64,000 bases of DNA. It comes from Sphingobacterium haloxyli (lineage in GTDB: Bacteria; Bacteroidota; Bacteroidia; Sphingobacteriales; Sphingobacteriaceae). The translations under genes and the position numbers were made by a program. The DNA lies in contig NZ_PVBQ01000011.1 in assembly GCF_002980525.1 (NCBI RefSeq), positions 1 through 64,000 of the forward strand, written 5' to 3'. Shown here one piece after another: positions 63,819-64,000 of this stretch (position 1 is the first letter of the stretch; each line of letters opens with the position of its first letter). Under the pieces are notes generated by a model. That model did no database searches. It was not told the origin of the DNA and saw only the letters and a program-made list of their open reading frames with translations.

Positions 63819-64000
63819 ATGGCAGGAAATAAAACATCTCGCAGAGAGCGAATAAAAAAAGGAATAAGAAAAAGCCTGACTGGAACAGCGGAGCGTCCAC
63901 GTTTATCAGTTTTTAGAAGCAATAAAGGTATCTACGCGCAGATTATCGATGACGAAGCTGGGAAAACTTTAGCTTCAGCGTCTTCAGGCTCAAAAGATTT
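63819..64000 (+). CDS. rplR: 50S ribosomal protein L18 (cut by window edge)
   Basis: The reading frame from the ATG at 63819 runs to the window edge, giving 60 residues. It begins [20 protein letters not shown] and continues with [20 protein letters not shown], the L18 signature. The protein binds 5S rRNA. The rest lies outside the window. Confidence 0.96.
   Translation, partial: MAGNKTSRRERIKKGIRKSLTGTAERPRLSVFRSNKGIYAQIIDDEAGKTLASASSGSKD

Overview
The window is a chromosomal segment of a Bacteroidota bacterium, most likely a member of the Sphingobacteriaceae. The signs are promoters of the Bacteroidota type (TTTG, about 19 nt, TAnnTTTG), a Nudix-type AraR arabinose regulator, SusC/TonB-style receptors with carboxypeptidase-like N-terminal domains, a GLPGLI protein, an IPExxxVDY protein beside pyk/acpP/fabF/rnc, an HU-like protein of the Bacteroidota-specific type, and weak Shine-Dalgarno sites. 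The genus cannot be decided from the sequence alone.

Layout. 1-3350 is an accessory strip: the 5' part of an IS1182-type transposase, an HU-like gene, an AAA/DUF4143 ATPase gene preceded by three 32-bp-phased repeats, and about 550 bases of odd gene-free DNA. 3352-12306 is an L-arabinose locus: a GntR-type regulator, the Nudix regulator AraR, araB-araD-araA, a sodium/sugar symporter and an aldose 1-epimerase lipoprotein. A GH115 alpha-glucuronidase follows, so the region as a whole fits use of glucuronoarabinoxylan sugars. 14846-30411 mixes envelope and housekeeping genes: a DUF4136 lipoprotein, nadE, two FKBP-like lipoproteins, a CBS protein, a thioredoxin/TonB receptor/His-rich protein group, panD, panC, a half-size GT5 protein, a Gfo/Idh/MocA oxidoreductase, a Gdx/SugE transporter, prfA, two tRNA-Asp genes, a Crp-type regulator and lpxH. 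30500-46606 has a prolyl oligopeptidase, a carbonic anhydrase plus SulP transporter pair, a HerA-like ATPase, a nucleotidyltransferase, dnaK, a TonB/GLPGLI pair and pyk. 46735-55936 has the fatty-acid cluster acpP-fabF-rnc, then hisS, pdhA-pdhC, a serine hydrolase and a CoA-binding protein. 56203-64000 is the S10/spc ribosomal protein operon from rplC to a cut-off rplR.

The most unusual signal is a family of three dispersed structured repeats (about 15709-15833, 23651-23780 and 49879-50014). They share a long stem whose arms differ in sequence between copies yet still pair, a conserved internal segment, a T-run and a second A/T hairpin. They sit after nadE, between panC and panD, and between rnc and hisS. 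Other points are a perfect 54-bp palindrome shared by the ends of two convergent genes, a sigma-54-like promoter upstream of dnaK, a promoter and terminator-like hairpin splitting the ribosomal operon between rpsN and rpsH, and an RGG-like tail on ribosomal protein S3. I found no CRISPR array, prophage or recognisable defence island.
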